NCBI GenBank assembly: GCA_014804645.1
Contig: JAAUZI010000081.1
Span: 1 to 38,967 of the forward strand
DNA from: Lachnospiraceae bacterium
GTDB taxonomy: Bacteria; Bacillota; Clostridia; Lachnospirales; Lachnospiraceae
DNA length: 38,967 nt
Reading direction: 5' to 3'
Below are positions 32,376-38,967 of this stretch, piece after piece. Under the pieces are notes generated by a model. That model made no database searches. It saw nothing but the letters and a program-made list of their open reading frames with translations, and had not been told where the DNA came from. A program made the position numbers and the translations under genes. Each line of letters opens with the position of its first letter. Positions within the stretch are counted from its first letter, which is position 1.

Positions 32376-34031
32376 ATGAGCAGCAGCGGCAAAAGAAAAG
32401 ATAGTTTTATCCTGCAGGCGGGCATACTGGCCGCCGCAGGATTTATCAGCCGGATCATAGGGCTTCTGTATGTGAGCCCTGTGACCCGGATCATTGGCCC
32501 TGTGGGGCTCGGATACTATCAGACCGCGTACAATTATTACGCCATCGTATTGATGATATCCTCGTACAGTATTCCCTCCGCGATATCCAAGGTGATTGCC
32601 CAGAAACTGTCGCTGCGGGAATACCGCAATGCCCATAGGGTTTTCATATGTGCCATGTACTATGTGCTGGGAGTGGGACTCGTTGCGAGCTTACTCCTCT
32701 TTTTTGGTGCGAGATATCTGGGGACAGAGTCAGCAGTGCCGGTATTGCGGGTGCTGGCTCCCACTATTTTTCTCTATGGTATTCTGGGGGTGCTGCGGGG
32801 GTATTTTCAGGCTCACAAAAGCATGGTGCAGACTTCTTTTTCTCAGATATTAGAACAGATTATCAACGCTGCGGTAAGCATTGGAGCTGCCTATGGTTTT
32901 ATTGTGCTGTTCATGGGAACCTACGAGAAAAGCGAGGTGCCAGCGGAGCAGACCAGCCGTGCGGTATATGGCGCCATGGGAAGCGCTCTGGGAACCGGGG
33001 CGGGTGTGCTGGCCGCGCTGCTCTTTATGGCGGCGATCTATGCCTTGAATCGCCCTATGATTCAGAGAAGGATCAAAAGGGATCAAACTCGGCAGGTGGA
33101 TTCCTACCGGGATATCAGTGTCATGATCCTGCAGGTGGTGCTGCCTTTTATCATGAGTACGGCCATCTACAATCTCAGCAGTTCCCTGAACAACAAACTG
33201 TACACGGATATTATGATAAAGTTCCGTCAGGTCGCCGAAGATCTGGTGGTGGGGGATTACGGAGTGTTCAACGGGGAGGCCATGAAGATTTCCAATATTC
33301 CCATTGCCTTTTCCTCGGCTATGGCGTCCGCCATCATTCCCACCGTTTCCCAGCTTGTGGCTCGCAGGCAGCTGGCGGACGCCCGGGATAAGATGGCGCA
33401 GGCAGTGAAGACCATTATGCTGATCTCTATTCCCTCGGCGGTGGGGCTTTTCGCTCTGGCAAAGCCCATAACCTGGCTGCTGTTTCCAGACGAGACCACC
33501 ATTGAGCTGGCTGCCAGAATACTGATGGCGCTGGCAATATCAGTGATTTTTTATGCGCTTTCAACTCTGAGCAATTCCATATTGCAGGGTATTGGCAGGG
33601 TGAATACGCCTATTATCAATGCGGCTATTGCGCTGTTTTTGCAGACGGTTATTCTGGTATCGCTCCTGTTTTTCACCGATCTGGGTATCTATGCGGTGGT
33701 TATCGCCACCATAATATACTCGGGATTGATGTGTGTGCTGAACCAGCTGTCCATGCACAAGGCCCTGGGATACCGGCAGGAGATTATGAACACTTTTATC
33801 GTCCCGTTTATCGCCTCTGCATTCATGGGGGCATGCGCCTGGGTGGTGTATGAGGTACTGCTCATGTTGACAGGTTCCATTGTAATATCTGTACTTCCGG
33901 CGATCGCTGTGGCGGTGGCAGTCTATTTTGTTCTGTTGATCCTGTTCAAGGGTGTGACGGAGGAGGAACTGCGGGCAATGCCAAAGGGGCATCTGCTGGT
34001 CAAAGTGGCGAGAAAATGCCGTCTGCTGTAG
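32376..34031 (+). CDS. MOP-superfamily flippase (SpoVB/YtgP-like)
   Basis: A 551-residue membrane protein with about 14 hydrophobic segments. Start QAGILAAAGFISRIIGLLYV and then GLGYYQTAYNYYAIVLMISS, IPSAISKVIAQKLSLREYRN and LRGYFQAHKSMVQTSFSQIL are typical of the SpoVB/YtgP group of polysaccharide/lipid II flippases. It likely moves a lipid-linked cell-wall or capsule precursor across the membrane. Which of MurJ-like, SpoVB or capsule Wzx function applies cannot be decided from sequence. It converges on rqcH with 17 bp between stops. Confidence 0.87.
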   Translation: MSSSGKRKDSFILQAGILAAAGFISRIIGLLYVSPVTRIIGPVGLGYYQTAYNYYAIVLMISSYSIPSAISKVIAQKLSLREYRNAHRVFICAMYYVLGVGLVASLLLFFGARYLGTESAVPVLRVLAPTIFLYGILGVLRGYFQAHKSMVQTSFSQILEQIINAAVSIGAAYGFIVLFMGTYEKSEVPAEQTSRAVYGAMGSALGTGAGVLAALLFMAAIYALNRPMIQRRIKRDQTRQVDSYRDISVMILQVVLPFIMSTAIYNLSSSLNNKLYTDIMIKFRQVAEDLVVGDYGVFNGEAMKISNIPIAFSSAMASAIIPTVSQLVARRQLADARDKMAQAVKTIMLISIPSAVGLFALAKPITWLLFPDETTIELAARILMALAISVIFYALSTLSNSILQGIGRVNTPIINAAIALFLQTVILVSLLFFTDLGIYAVVIATIIYSGLMCVLNQLSMHKALGYRQEIMNTFIVPFIASAFMGACAWVVYEVLLMLTGSIVISVLPAIAVAVAVYFVLLILFKGVTEEELRAMPKGHLLVKVARKCRLL

Positions 34032-34048
34032 TAGAGGGGTGAATCCCT

Positions 34049-35788
34049 TTACAGCTGCTTAAGTCCCGATATATCGCTGTCTATCATCATGGAATAGTTG
34101 GTGTAATAGACCACGAAACCGGGTTTGGCGCCGTTTGGCTTTTTTACATGTTTCTTCTGGATATAGTCAATCTCCACCTTTTCCTGGCTCCGGCCCTTGG
34201 AGTAGTAGGCGGCCAGTCTTGCCGCCTCCTCAAAAGTGCGGTCGGGCAGAGTGTCGGCCCCTTCACATTTGACCACCACATGGGAGCCGGGCATACCCTT
34301 GGCATGGAACCACCAGTCGTTTCCGGTGGCAAACTTGAAAGTCAGTTCATCGTTCTGATAATTATTTTTTCCCACATACATATGGAAACCGTCACTGCTT
34401 ATATAGTGAAAGGGTTTGCTGGTGATTTTCTCCCTTTTGCCGCCGCGCTTGTGGATATAGCCGCTGGCTGCCAGCTCCTCCCGGATCTGCACCAAATCCT
34501 CCTCCTGCAGGGCGATATCCAGGGCTGTGCCGATGGATTCCAGATGCTCGATCTCGGCCTTGACTTCCTCGGTCAAAGCGGAGAGAGCCTCGTAGGTGCG
34601 CTTCAGCTTGCCGTACTTGTCAAAATACCGTTTGGCGTTCTCGGCAGGGGTTTTCTCCGGGTCTAAGGGTATGGTGATGGTCTCGTTTGTATAGTAGTTC
34701 AGGGCCTCCATGGACTTGCTGCCCTCGGGCACATTGTAGCCGTAGGTGTTGATAAGCTCCCCGTAAATACGGTATTTGTCACGCTTTTCCGTGTCCTTGA
34801 TCTGCTGCATCTGCAGATCGTATTTTTTCACGTTGCGCTCCAGGGCGGTCTGCACGATCCGGCGCAGATCCACGGATTTCTGGCGGATGCGGGTCAGCGT
34901 GTTTTTCTCCGCATAATATTGTTCCAGCAGGGCGGATATGGAGTCGCAGGGGCGCAGGGTATCCTCCCCGCTGCTGTACAGCGTCAGGGGTAGGGCCGCA
35001 TATTCCACAGGCTGTCTGCCGGTGTAGGCGATGGCCGGGGAGAAGTCCCCCCTCTGCACCTGGTCCATCATCTCCCGGAAAACATGAAAGGCTTTTTCCA
35101 GCTCCCCGGCAGAGAAGGCGGCGGTGGGGGTGTCTCCGTCCAGGCCGCTGCGGTGACAGACCTCCTGAGCCAGTATGGGCGAGATGCCGGTATAGCTTAA
35201 GTAAATGGCCTTGTGCAGCGCTGCGGGACGGGCGGCTACGGCGGTGAGAAACTGCTCCCGATCGCAAGTCAGGGGGTCCAGCTTGTCCTGAGTCTGTGCC
35301 ACAAAGTAGGGCTTGCCGGGCAGAACCTCTCTGAGACTGCTGACCAGGCCGGACACATGCTTGATGCTGTCCAAGATCATGCCGTCCTCGTTGCAGAAGA
35401 TGATATTGCTGTGCTTGCCCATAATCTCCACGATCAGGGTTTTATGGCAGAGATCCCCCATCTCGTCCAGGTGTTCCACATCAATATGGATAATGCGCTC
35501 TAAGCCCGGCTGGGTGACGGCGGTGATGCGGCCGTTCTGCAGGTGTTTTCGCAGCAGCATGCAAAAGCCCGGCGCAGTCATGGGGCTGGGCTTGTTCTGA
35601 TCGGTCAGATACACCAGGGGCAGAGAGGCGTCCGCAGACAGGAGCAGGCGTCGCTGGCCGCTGGCCGTCTTGATCGTCAGCAGCAGCTCGTCGCTCTCCG
35701 GCTGCGCGATCTTATACAGTCTGCCTCCCAGGCAGGTGTCGTTCAATTCCTTTACAATAGCGGCAATGGTCACGCCGTCAAAAGCCAT
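34049..35788 (-). CDS. rqcH: Rqc2 homologue RqcH (NFACT protein)
   Basis: A 579-residue NFACT protein, older name fibronectin-binding protein A. It binds stalled 50S subunits and adds C-terminal alanine tails to nascent chains for degradation. Seen: FDGVTIAAIVKELNDTCLGG at the start, NFACT-N with HIDVEHLDEMGD and LIVEIMGKHSNIIFCNEDG, a central coiled coil (TYEALSALTEEVKAEIEHLE), and NFACT-R with NDWWFHAKGMPGSHVVVKCE at about 490. Given the name RqcH rather than FbpA since fibronectin binding is not its core role. It uses tRNA-Ala as tailing substrate in B. subtilis. Confidence 0.94.
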   Translation of the reverse strand: MAFDGVTIAAIVKELNDTCLGGRLYKIAQPESDELLLTIKTASGQRRLLLSADASLPLVYLTDQNKPSPMTAPGFCMLLRKHLQNGRITAVTQPGLERIIHIDVEHLDEMGDLCHKTLIVEIMGKHSNIIFCNEDGMILDSIKHVSGLVSSLREVLPGKPYFVAQTQDKLDPLTCDREQFLTAVAARPAALHKAIYLSYTGISPILAQEVCHRSGLDGDTPTAAFSAGELEKAFHVFREMMDQVQRGDFSPAIAYTGRQPVEYAALPLTLYSSGEDTLRPCDSISALLEQYYAEKNTLTRIRQKSVDLRRIVQTALERNVKKYDLQMQQIKDTEKRDKYRIYGELINTYGYNVPEGSKSMEALNYYTNETITIPLDPEKTPAENAKRYFDKYGKLKRTYEALSALTEEVKAEIEHLESIGTALDIALQEEDLVQIREELAASGYIHKRGGKREKITSKPFHYISSDGFHMYVGKNNYQNDELTFKFATGNDWWFHAKGMPGSHVVVKCEGADTLPDRTFEEAARLAAYYSKGRSQEKVEIDYIQKKHVKKPNGAKPGFVVYYTNYSMMIDSDISGLKQL

Positions 35789-35884
35789 GTTGGTTCCCTC
35801 CGTTATTTTTCGATTGATATGTCCTAATTATAGCAAATTCCGAAAAGATAGCAAGCGGAAGATGAAGACGTCCGTTCGTTCGTT

Positions 35885-35918
35885 TTGACATTCTGACACC
35901 TTTATGCTAGTGTATAAA
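35885..35918 (+). promoter_or_regulatory. Promoter region of the HTH/TPR-like regulator
   Basis: TTGACA (35885-35890) is followed by TAGTGT at 17 bp (35908-35913) and by a better TATAAA at 35913-35918 (spacing 22). Either -10 gives a transcript start before 35930, leaving a ~55-nt leader to the ATG at 35980. Confidence 0.5.
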
Positions 35919-35979
35919 TAAAGTAACTATGCGATACGGGCACATACGGGCAGGGCAGTCGTGTGAGAGGATAAGCGGA

Positions 35980-37950
35980 ATGAAATACATCAGCGAGCAA
36001 AAATTCATACAGGAGCAAAATAGGGTGTATGGCGTAATCCTTGGCAATGAACGCAGGAGGAGGGGGATATCCCTGGAAGAGCTGTCTTCCGGCATTCTGA
36101 GCAGGACGACGCTGGACAAGGTAGAAAAGGGAAAAGCCGAGTGGGACAAGCTAGTAGGGGATACCCTGATGCTCAGAATGGGGATATCGCCGGATTATTT
36201 TGAATCCATGGCATCGGGGGAGGAGCTGGACCGCTGGCGGCTGCGGGAGGATATCTGTCTGCTGGTGCCTGTCAGCCCCGGAGAGGCCGCGGCAAAGGTG
36301 GAGGAATACAGGCAAAAGTATGAAAAGAGGGAATCCCTGGAGGAACAGTTCCTGCTGAAAGTGGAGGTCATCCTGATGCTGGCGGAGAATCTCGGGAAGT
36401 GCAGCGGAGAGGGCGAGTACGATGGCCTGGACGCTGACAGCATGGAGGAAACTGTGTTGGACATAGCCAGACGTGCGGTGAGCTGTACTGTCGGGGGGGA
36501 CTGGGAGGAGAATTTGGGTGGTCTCTGGCTGTCTCCTGGGGAATTGGAGGCAATCCTGCTGGTGGGAGCAGCATTGTCTGTATGTGACAGAAAGGAGGAG
36601 GCATGGGCCCTGTGGCAGTCCGTGTGGGATTATCCCAGAGAACACCAGTGGAAGGAGCGGGCAGCAGTATTAATACTGCCCCAGGCAGCTATTTTGGGGA
36701 TAGAACTGTCAAAGGCGAGAGATGGTGGGAAGATGGCGCCTGCTAAAAATGTGTCTGTGCAGGAAAAGTCTGCTCAGGGTATCCCTGTACGGGGGGTGTA
36801 TAACTTGGGCAGAGATGCCCTGGAACTGCTGCGTCGTACTTGCTGCCACTGTTATGTGCTGCCGCTGCTGGATAGTCTGTGCGGACTGGAGGTGGTAGAA
36901 CCCGGGGAGAAAGAATACCAGGATCAGGCCAGGGGTTTTCGGGAGATGTTTCGGGAGATTTATGAATGGTTTGACTATCCCGGTTACAGAATATGGCAGG
37001 GCATCTCTGTTGACAATACCAGGGAGGCAGGGCTGACCCTGAGGATGCTTAGAAAATTTTATGGTAAATCACGGGAAAATGCTGTCTATGACGGAACAGA
37101 ACAGGTAATTACTTCCCGGCAGCTGGAAAAAATAGAGAAGGGAATACATAAGCCGTCCTTTGAGAATTACAGCAGGCTGATCAGGCAGTATGGGAAACAT
37201 ACGGAATGGAATATGCCTTTGTTGGAAACGACTTCCGCGGACGATCTGGAGCTGCGGCAGCGGATCAGCACCCTGATGGAATTCCGGGATTGGGAGAGGG
37301 CGCAGTGGGAGATTGAGAGACTGCGCAGCACGGTGAATCCAAAGTATCCGAGGGTAAGGCAGGAACTGCTGTTTTATGATGCTCTTTTGAAGTGGGAGCG
37401 GGAGGGAGCCTCAGTAGAGTGCCTGGACATGATACGAGAAGCGCTGCGCTGTACGGTCCCCGATTTTGAGGGTAAGGATATGAAATGGTGGGTTTTCCAG
37501 CGGGAGGAAATGATGATTGCCAGCAATATTGGGGGGATCTATCGCAAGCTGGGGAATCCGGAGGAGTCGAAGAAGTGGTTTGAGGCGGTTATCTTCTCGG
37601 TAGAACAGCATAGTGCCAGAACGGGAGTCTGTCATTATGGCTACGAGATGTTGATGGAAAGCTACGATAATTTGCTGGGGGATATGCAGTGCTTCGACCA
37701 GGCGGTGAGGATGAGTGAAGGGACAATCCGAAAGATTCTCATGTTCCCGCGGATTAACGGCTTGCATCGCATGCTTTACCATATCGCATGGAATGCTTTT
37801 GAGGCAGCAACTGGTGAGCCGGAAGAATATGAATTCTTCCGGCATGAGTGGAGACGAGCTTTTCGGACAAGTAAAATAATGACGGATTTCTTGCATGATG
37901 ATTGCATTAAAACATTACTGAATGAGAGAAAGGAAAAGTATCTATCATGA
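35980..37950 (+). CDS. Large HTH and TPR-like regulator, RRNPP-type candidate
   Basis: A 656-residue cytoplasmic regulator. Residues ~13-60 are a XRE-type HTH (VYGVILGNERRRRGISLEEL, SRTTLDKVEKGKAEWDKL). A second HTH-like segment recurs at ~352-405 (LTLRMLRKFYGKSRENAV, SRQLEKIEKGIHKPSFENYS). The C-terminal ~220 residues form TPR-like helical pairs (IGGIYRKLGNPEESKKWFEA, YGYEMLMESYDNLLGDMQCF). HTH plus TPR is the layout of RRNPP regulators that bind short exported-then-imported peptides. A small exported peptide gene lies convergent 8 bp away. ATG at 35980 follows AGAGGATAAGCGGA; an ATG at 35929 lacks a ribosome site. Peptide binding is inferred, not shown. Confidence 0.78.
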   Translation: MKYISEQKFIQEQNRVYGVILGNERRRRGISLEELSSGILSRTTLDKVEKGKAEWDKLVGDTLMLRMGISPDYFESMASGEELDRWRLREDICLLVPVSPGEAAAKVEEYRQKYEKRESLEEQFLLKVEVILMLAENLGKCSGEGEYDGLDADSMEETVLDIARRAVSCTVGGDWEENLGGLWLSPGELEAILLVGAALSVCDRKEEAWALWQSVWDYPREHQWKERAAVLILPQAAILGIELSKARDGGKMAPAKNVSVQEKSAQGIPVRGVYNLGRDALELLRRTCCHCYVLPLLDSLCGLEVVEPGEKEYQDQARGFREMFREIYEWFDYPGYRIWQGISVDNTREAGLTLRMLRKFYGKSRENAVYDGTEQVITSRQLEKIEKGIHKPSFENYSRLIRQYGKHTEWNMPLLETTSADDLELRQRISTLMEFRDWERAQWEIERLRSTVNPKYPRVRQELLFYDALLKWEREGASVECLDMIREALRCTVPDFEGKDMKWWVFQREEMMIASNIGGIYRKLGNPEESKKWFEAVIFSVEQHSARTGVCHYGYEMLMESYDNLLGDMQCFDQAVRMSEGTIRKILMFPRINGLHRMLYHIAWNAFEAATGEPEEYEFFRHEWRRAFRTSKIMTDFLHDDCIKTLLNERKEKYLS

Positions 37951-37958
37951 AAGAGTAT

Positions 37959-38180
37959 TCATGCATTAGTTTGTATCTTTGGGTCATCAATATCTGACAG
38001 TGGTTGAATGCCCTCTTCCTTATCTGGCCAGGACTGCTCTGTCCAGACAGGAGATTTCTGGGGATGACTATGGGAATTGCCAGATGCTGTGCAAGGCAGG
38101 ATTATATCTCCCATTATAGTGAGGGTCAGAGTCAATGCAGGGATTATTAATTTTAGAGAGTTGATTTTACGTTTCATCAT
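37959..38180 (-). CDS. Small exported propeptide, candidate signal peptide precursor
   Basis: A 73-residue protein. It starts MMKRKINSLK with a hydrophobic export segment (LIIPALTLTLTIMGDIILP, about 11-29), then a polar stretch ending PLSDIDDPKIQTNA. AAGGAGGAGA lies before the ATG, a strong ribosome site. Size, N-terminal export signal, short polar C-terminus and position against an HTH/TPR-like regulator resemble RRNPP propeptides. The mature peptide cannot be defined from sequence alone; the C-terminal 5-15 residues are the first guess. A short secreted protein unrelated to signalling remains possible. Confidence 0.7.
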   Translation of the reverse strand: MMKRKINSLKLIIPALTLTLTIMGDIILPCTASGNSHSHPQKSPVWTEQSWPDKEEGIQPLSDIDDPKIQTNA

Positions 38181-38248
38181 AGAAATTCTCCTCCTTAATA
38201 TATTGAATGTAATAATATTTTGATTTCACATCGAATTGCAGACAAATA

Positions 38249-38294
38249 CAATATGTCGAATTGGTTGCATTTTGTCAACTAATTCGACGTATTG
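38249..38294. promoter_or_regulatory. Large palindrome over the peptide-gene promoter
   Basis: CAATATGTCGAATTGGTTG (38249-38267) and CAACTAATTCGACGTATTG (38276-38294) form a 19-position inverted repeat with 17 Watson-Crick and 2 G.T pairs, spacer CATTTTGT. On the minus strand the spacer/right arm holds TTGACA (38278-38273) and the left arm holds CATATT (38255-38250), 17 bp apart: the palindrome covers the peptide gene's promoter. It lies in the shared gap with the divergent secreted-protein gene and is the likely operator. Confidence 0.75.
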
Positions 38295-38425
38295 CAATTT
38301 ATGGAAAGTTGGCATAAAATGATAAGTAATAGGATTGGCATTTTTTAGAATGAGTCAGGATATTAACGTGCACGCTTAATATATGTAACCACAAACAATA
38401 ATTTCAAGAAAGTAGAGATATTATC

Positions 38426-38692
38426 ATGAAGAGAAAACTGGCTATTTTTGGCATGGCAGGAGTATTACTGTTTTCGGGGATCAGCGTTTCGGCGGCGACA
38501 AATGTATGTGGACATCCGTCGACAACTACCTATACTGGTACAGTAAATAAATATCCCGAAACATGTAAGGAACATGCGAATTGTACGAAATATAAAGTGT
38601 ACGGGTACAAAGCTGTGGTGTGCCATTCTTGCGGTGTTACTTTTCATTATGAAGATGATTTCATAAATAGATACGTTCATGTATCACAGTAA
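38426..38692 (+). CDS. Secreted Cys/His-rich small protein
   Basis: An 88-residue exported protein: signal peptide 1-24 (MKRKLAIFGMAGVLLFSGIS, cleavage after VSAA), mature part with Cys28, Cys47, Cys53, Cys66, Cys69 and His30, His50, His67, His74. The CxH...CxxHxxC...CHSC pattern suggests zinc binding or disulphides; five cysteines is an odd number. Its promoter is likely TTGGCA (38336-38341) with GATATT 18 bp on; the ribosome site is weak. It diverges from the peptide gene across the palindrome. Function unknown; a target or partner of the signalling locus is possible. Confidence 0.8.
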   Translation: MKRKLAIFGMAGVLLFSGISVSAATNVCGHPSTTTYTGTVNKYPETCKEHANCTKYKVYGYKAVVCHSCGVTFHYEDDFINRYVHVSQ

Positions 38693-38715
38693 TATTTGAC
38701 ATTAAGCCTTTACCT

Positions 38716-38750
38716 GGGGGGATCTACAGCCGGAGTGGCAGATCCCCCTT
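38716..38750 (+). terminator. Strong hairpin after the secreted-protein gene
   Basis: GGGGGATCT (38717-38725) pairs with AGATCCCCC (38740-38748) with an inner GCC/GGC pair; only TT follows, so termination may be weak. The next 98 bases to the repeat show no gene. Confidence 0.65.
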
Positions 38751-38846
38751 ATGTGGGTTATCATTAATTGTCTCATACTCCGCATACTGAAAACAGTTTT
38801 CCGGTTTTCCGGCAGTTTGTTGATTAAGAGATATATACTGACTAAC

Positions 38847-38967
38847 GTTAAGATTTTCCAATTTCCGCACAGCACATGTCGCATAATCGGGCAGATGTAG
38901 TTTATCAAAGATAAACTACAGTAGTTTGCCATTTGGCAAACTACATTGCACTGTGCGGAAAGGAAAA
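38847..38967. repeat. MITE-like structured repeat, right copy (cut by window end)
   Basis: Bases 38849-38967 are identical to 1-119. The left inverted end begins GTTAAGATTTTCC at 38847; the copy is cut before its last ~6 bases. Same internal hairpins as the left copy. Confidence 0.85.

Noticed and set aside
1..38967. Complete circular plasmid or phage, because the ends are identical over 119 bp
   Set aside because: The content is chromosomal (infB, nusA, pnp, rpsO, truB), with no replication, partition, capsid or terminase genes. The shared ends are a hairpin-rich repeat.

Overview
The window looks like chromosomal DNA of a Lachnospiraceae-type member of the Clostridia (Bacillota). Evidence: the gene order rimP-nusA-rnpM-ylxQ-infB-rbfA-nrnA-truB-ribF, strong Shine-Dalgarno sequences, sigma-A style promoters, a BlaI/MecR1-type pair, a Spo0A-C output domain protein, and DUF4317 and DUF5685 family proteins typical of that family. 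Most of the window is moderately GC-rich. The stretch from about 26.6 to 29.9 kb is sharply AT-rich and carries broken genes.

Layout. (1) 1-125 is a terminal repeat with inverted ends and two perfect hairpins; its first 119 bases are repeated exactly at 38849-38967. (2) 0.2-5.7 kb holds an ABC exporter, a BlaI-like repressor with an M56 sensor peptidase, and a GDP-L-fucose synthase. (3) 5.8-8.6 kb is an accessory stretch with a minus-strand XRE regulator, then a small unknown protein, a NADAR-domain protein and a HipA-like kinase. (4) 8.6-17.5 kb is the translation/transcription operon rimP to ribF, interrupted between infB and rbfA by a 138-nt rod-like inverted-repeat element. (5) 17.5-25.3 kb has a Na/Pi symporter-PhoU fusion, a secreted SH3-NlpC/P60 hydrolase, rpsO with a folded leader, pnp, and a zinc-ribbon/DUF5685/DnaJ cluster, ending convergent with a DUF4317 gene. 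(6) 26.6-29.9 kb is an AT-rich decayed island: a small coiled-coil gene, a frameshifted gene, a TIR-like nucleotide-binding pseudogene, an intact orphan 384-aa protein, a frameshifted membrane/zinc-ribbon pseudogene, and the tail of a tyrosine recombinase next to tRNA-Ala(CGC). (7) 30.2-35.8 kb has a receiver-less Spo0A-C protein, glycogen synthase, a SpoVB-like flippase and rqcH. (8) 35.9-38.7 kb is a candidate peptide signalling locus: a large HTH/TPR-like regulator, a convergent small exported peptide gene, a large palindrome over that peptide gene's promoter, and a divergent secreted Cys/His-rich protein.

How genes work together: regions 4 and 5 make a ribosome-maturation, RNA-turnover and translation-quality set (rimP, rbfA, infB, truB, rpsO, nrnA, pnp and, further on, rqcH). 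The strongest candidates for undescribed biology are the regulator/peptide/secreted-protein locus at the right end, the NADAR-plus-kinase cassette, the rod-like element between infB and rbfA, and the orphan protein in the decayed island. The 119-bp identity of the two ends should not be read as a circular replicon, because the content is chromosomal housekeeping.
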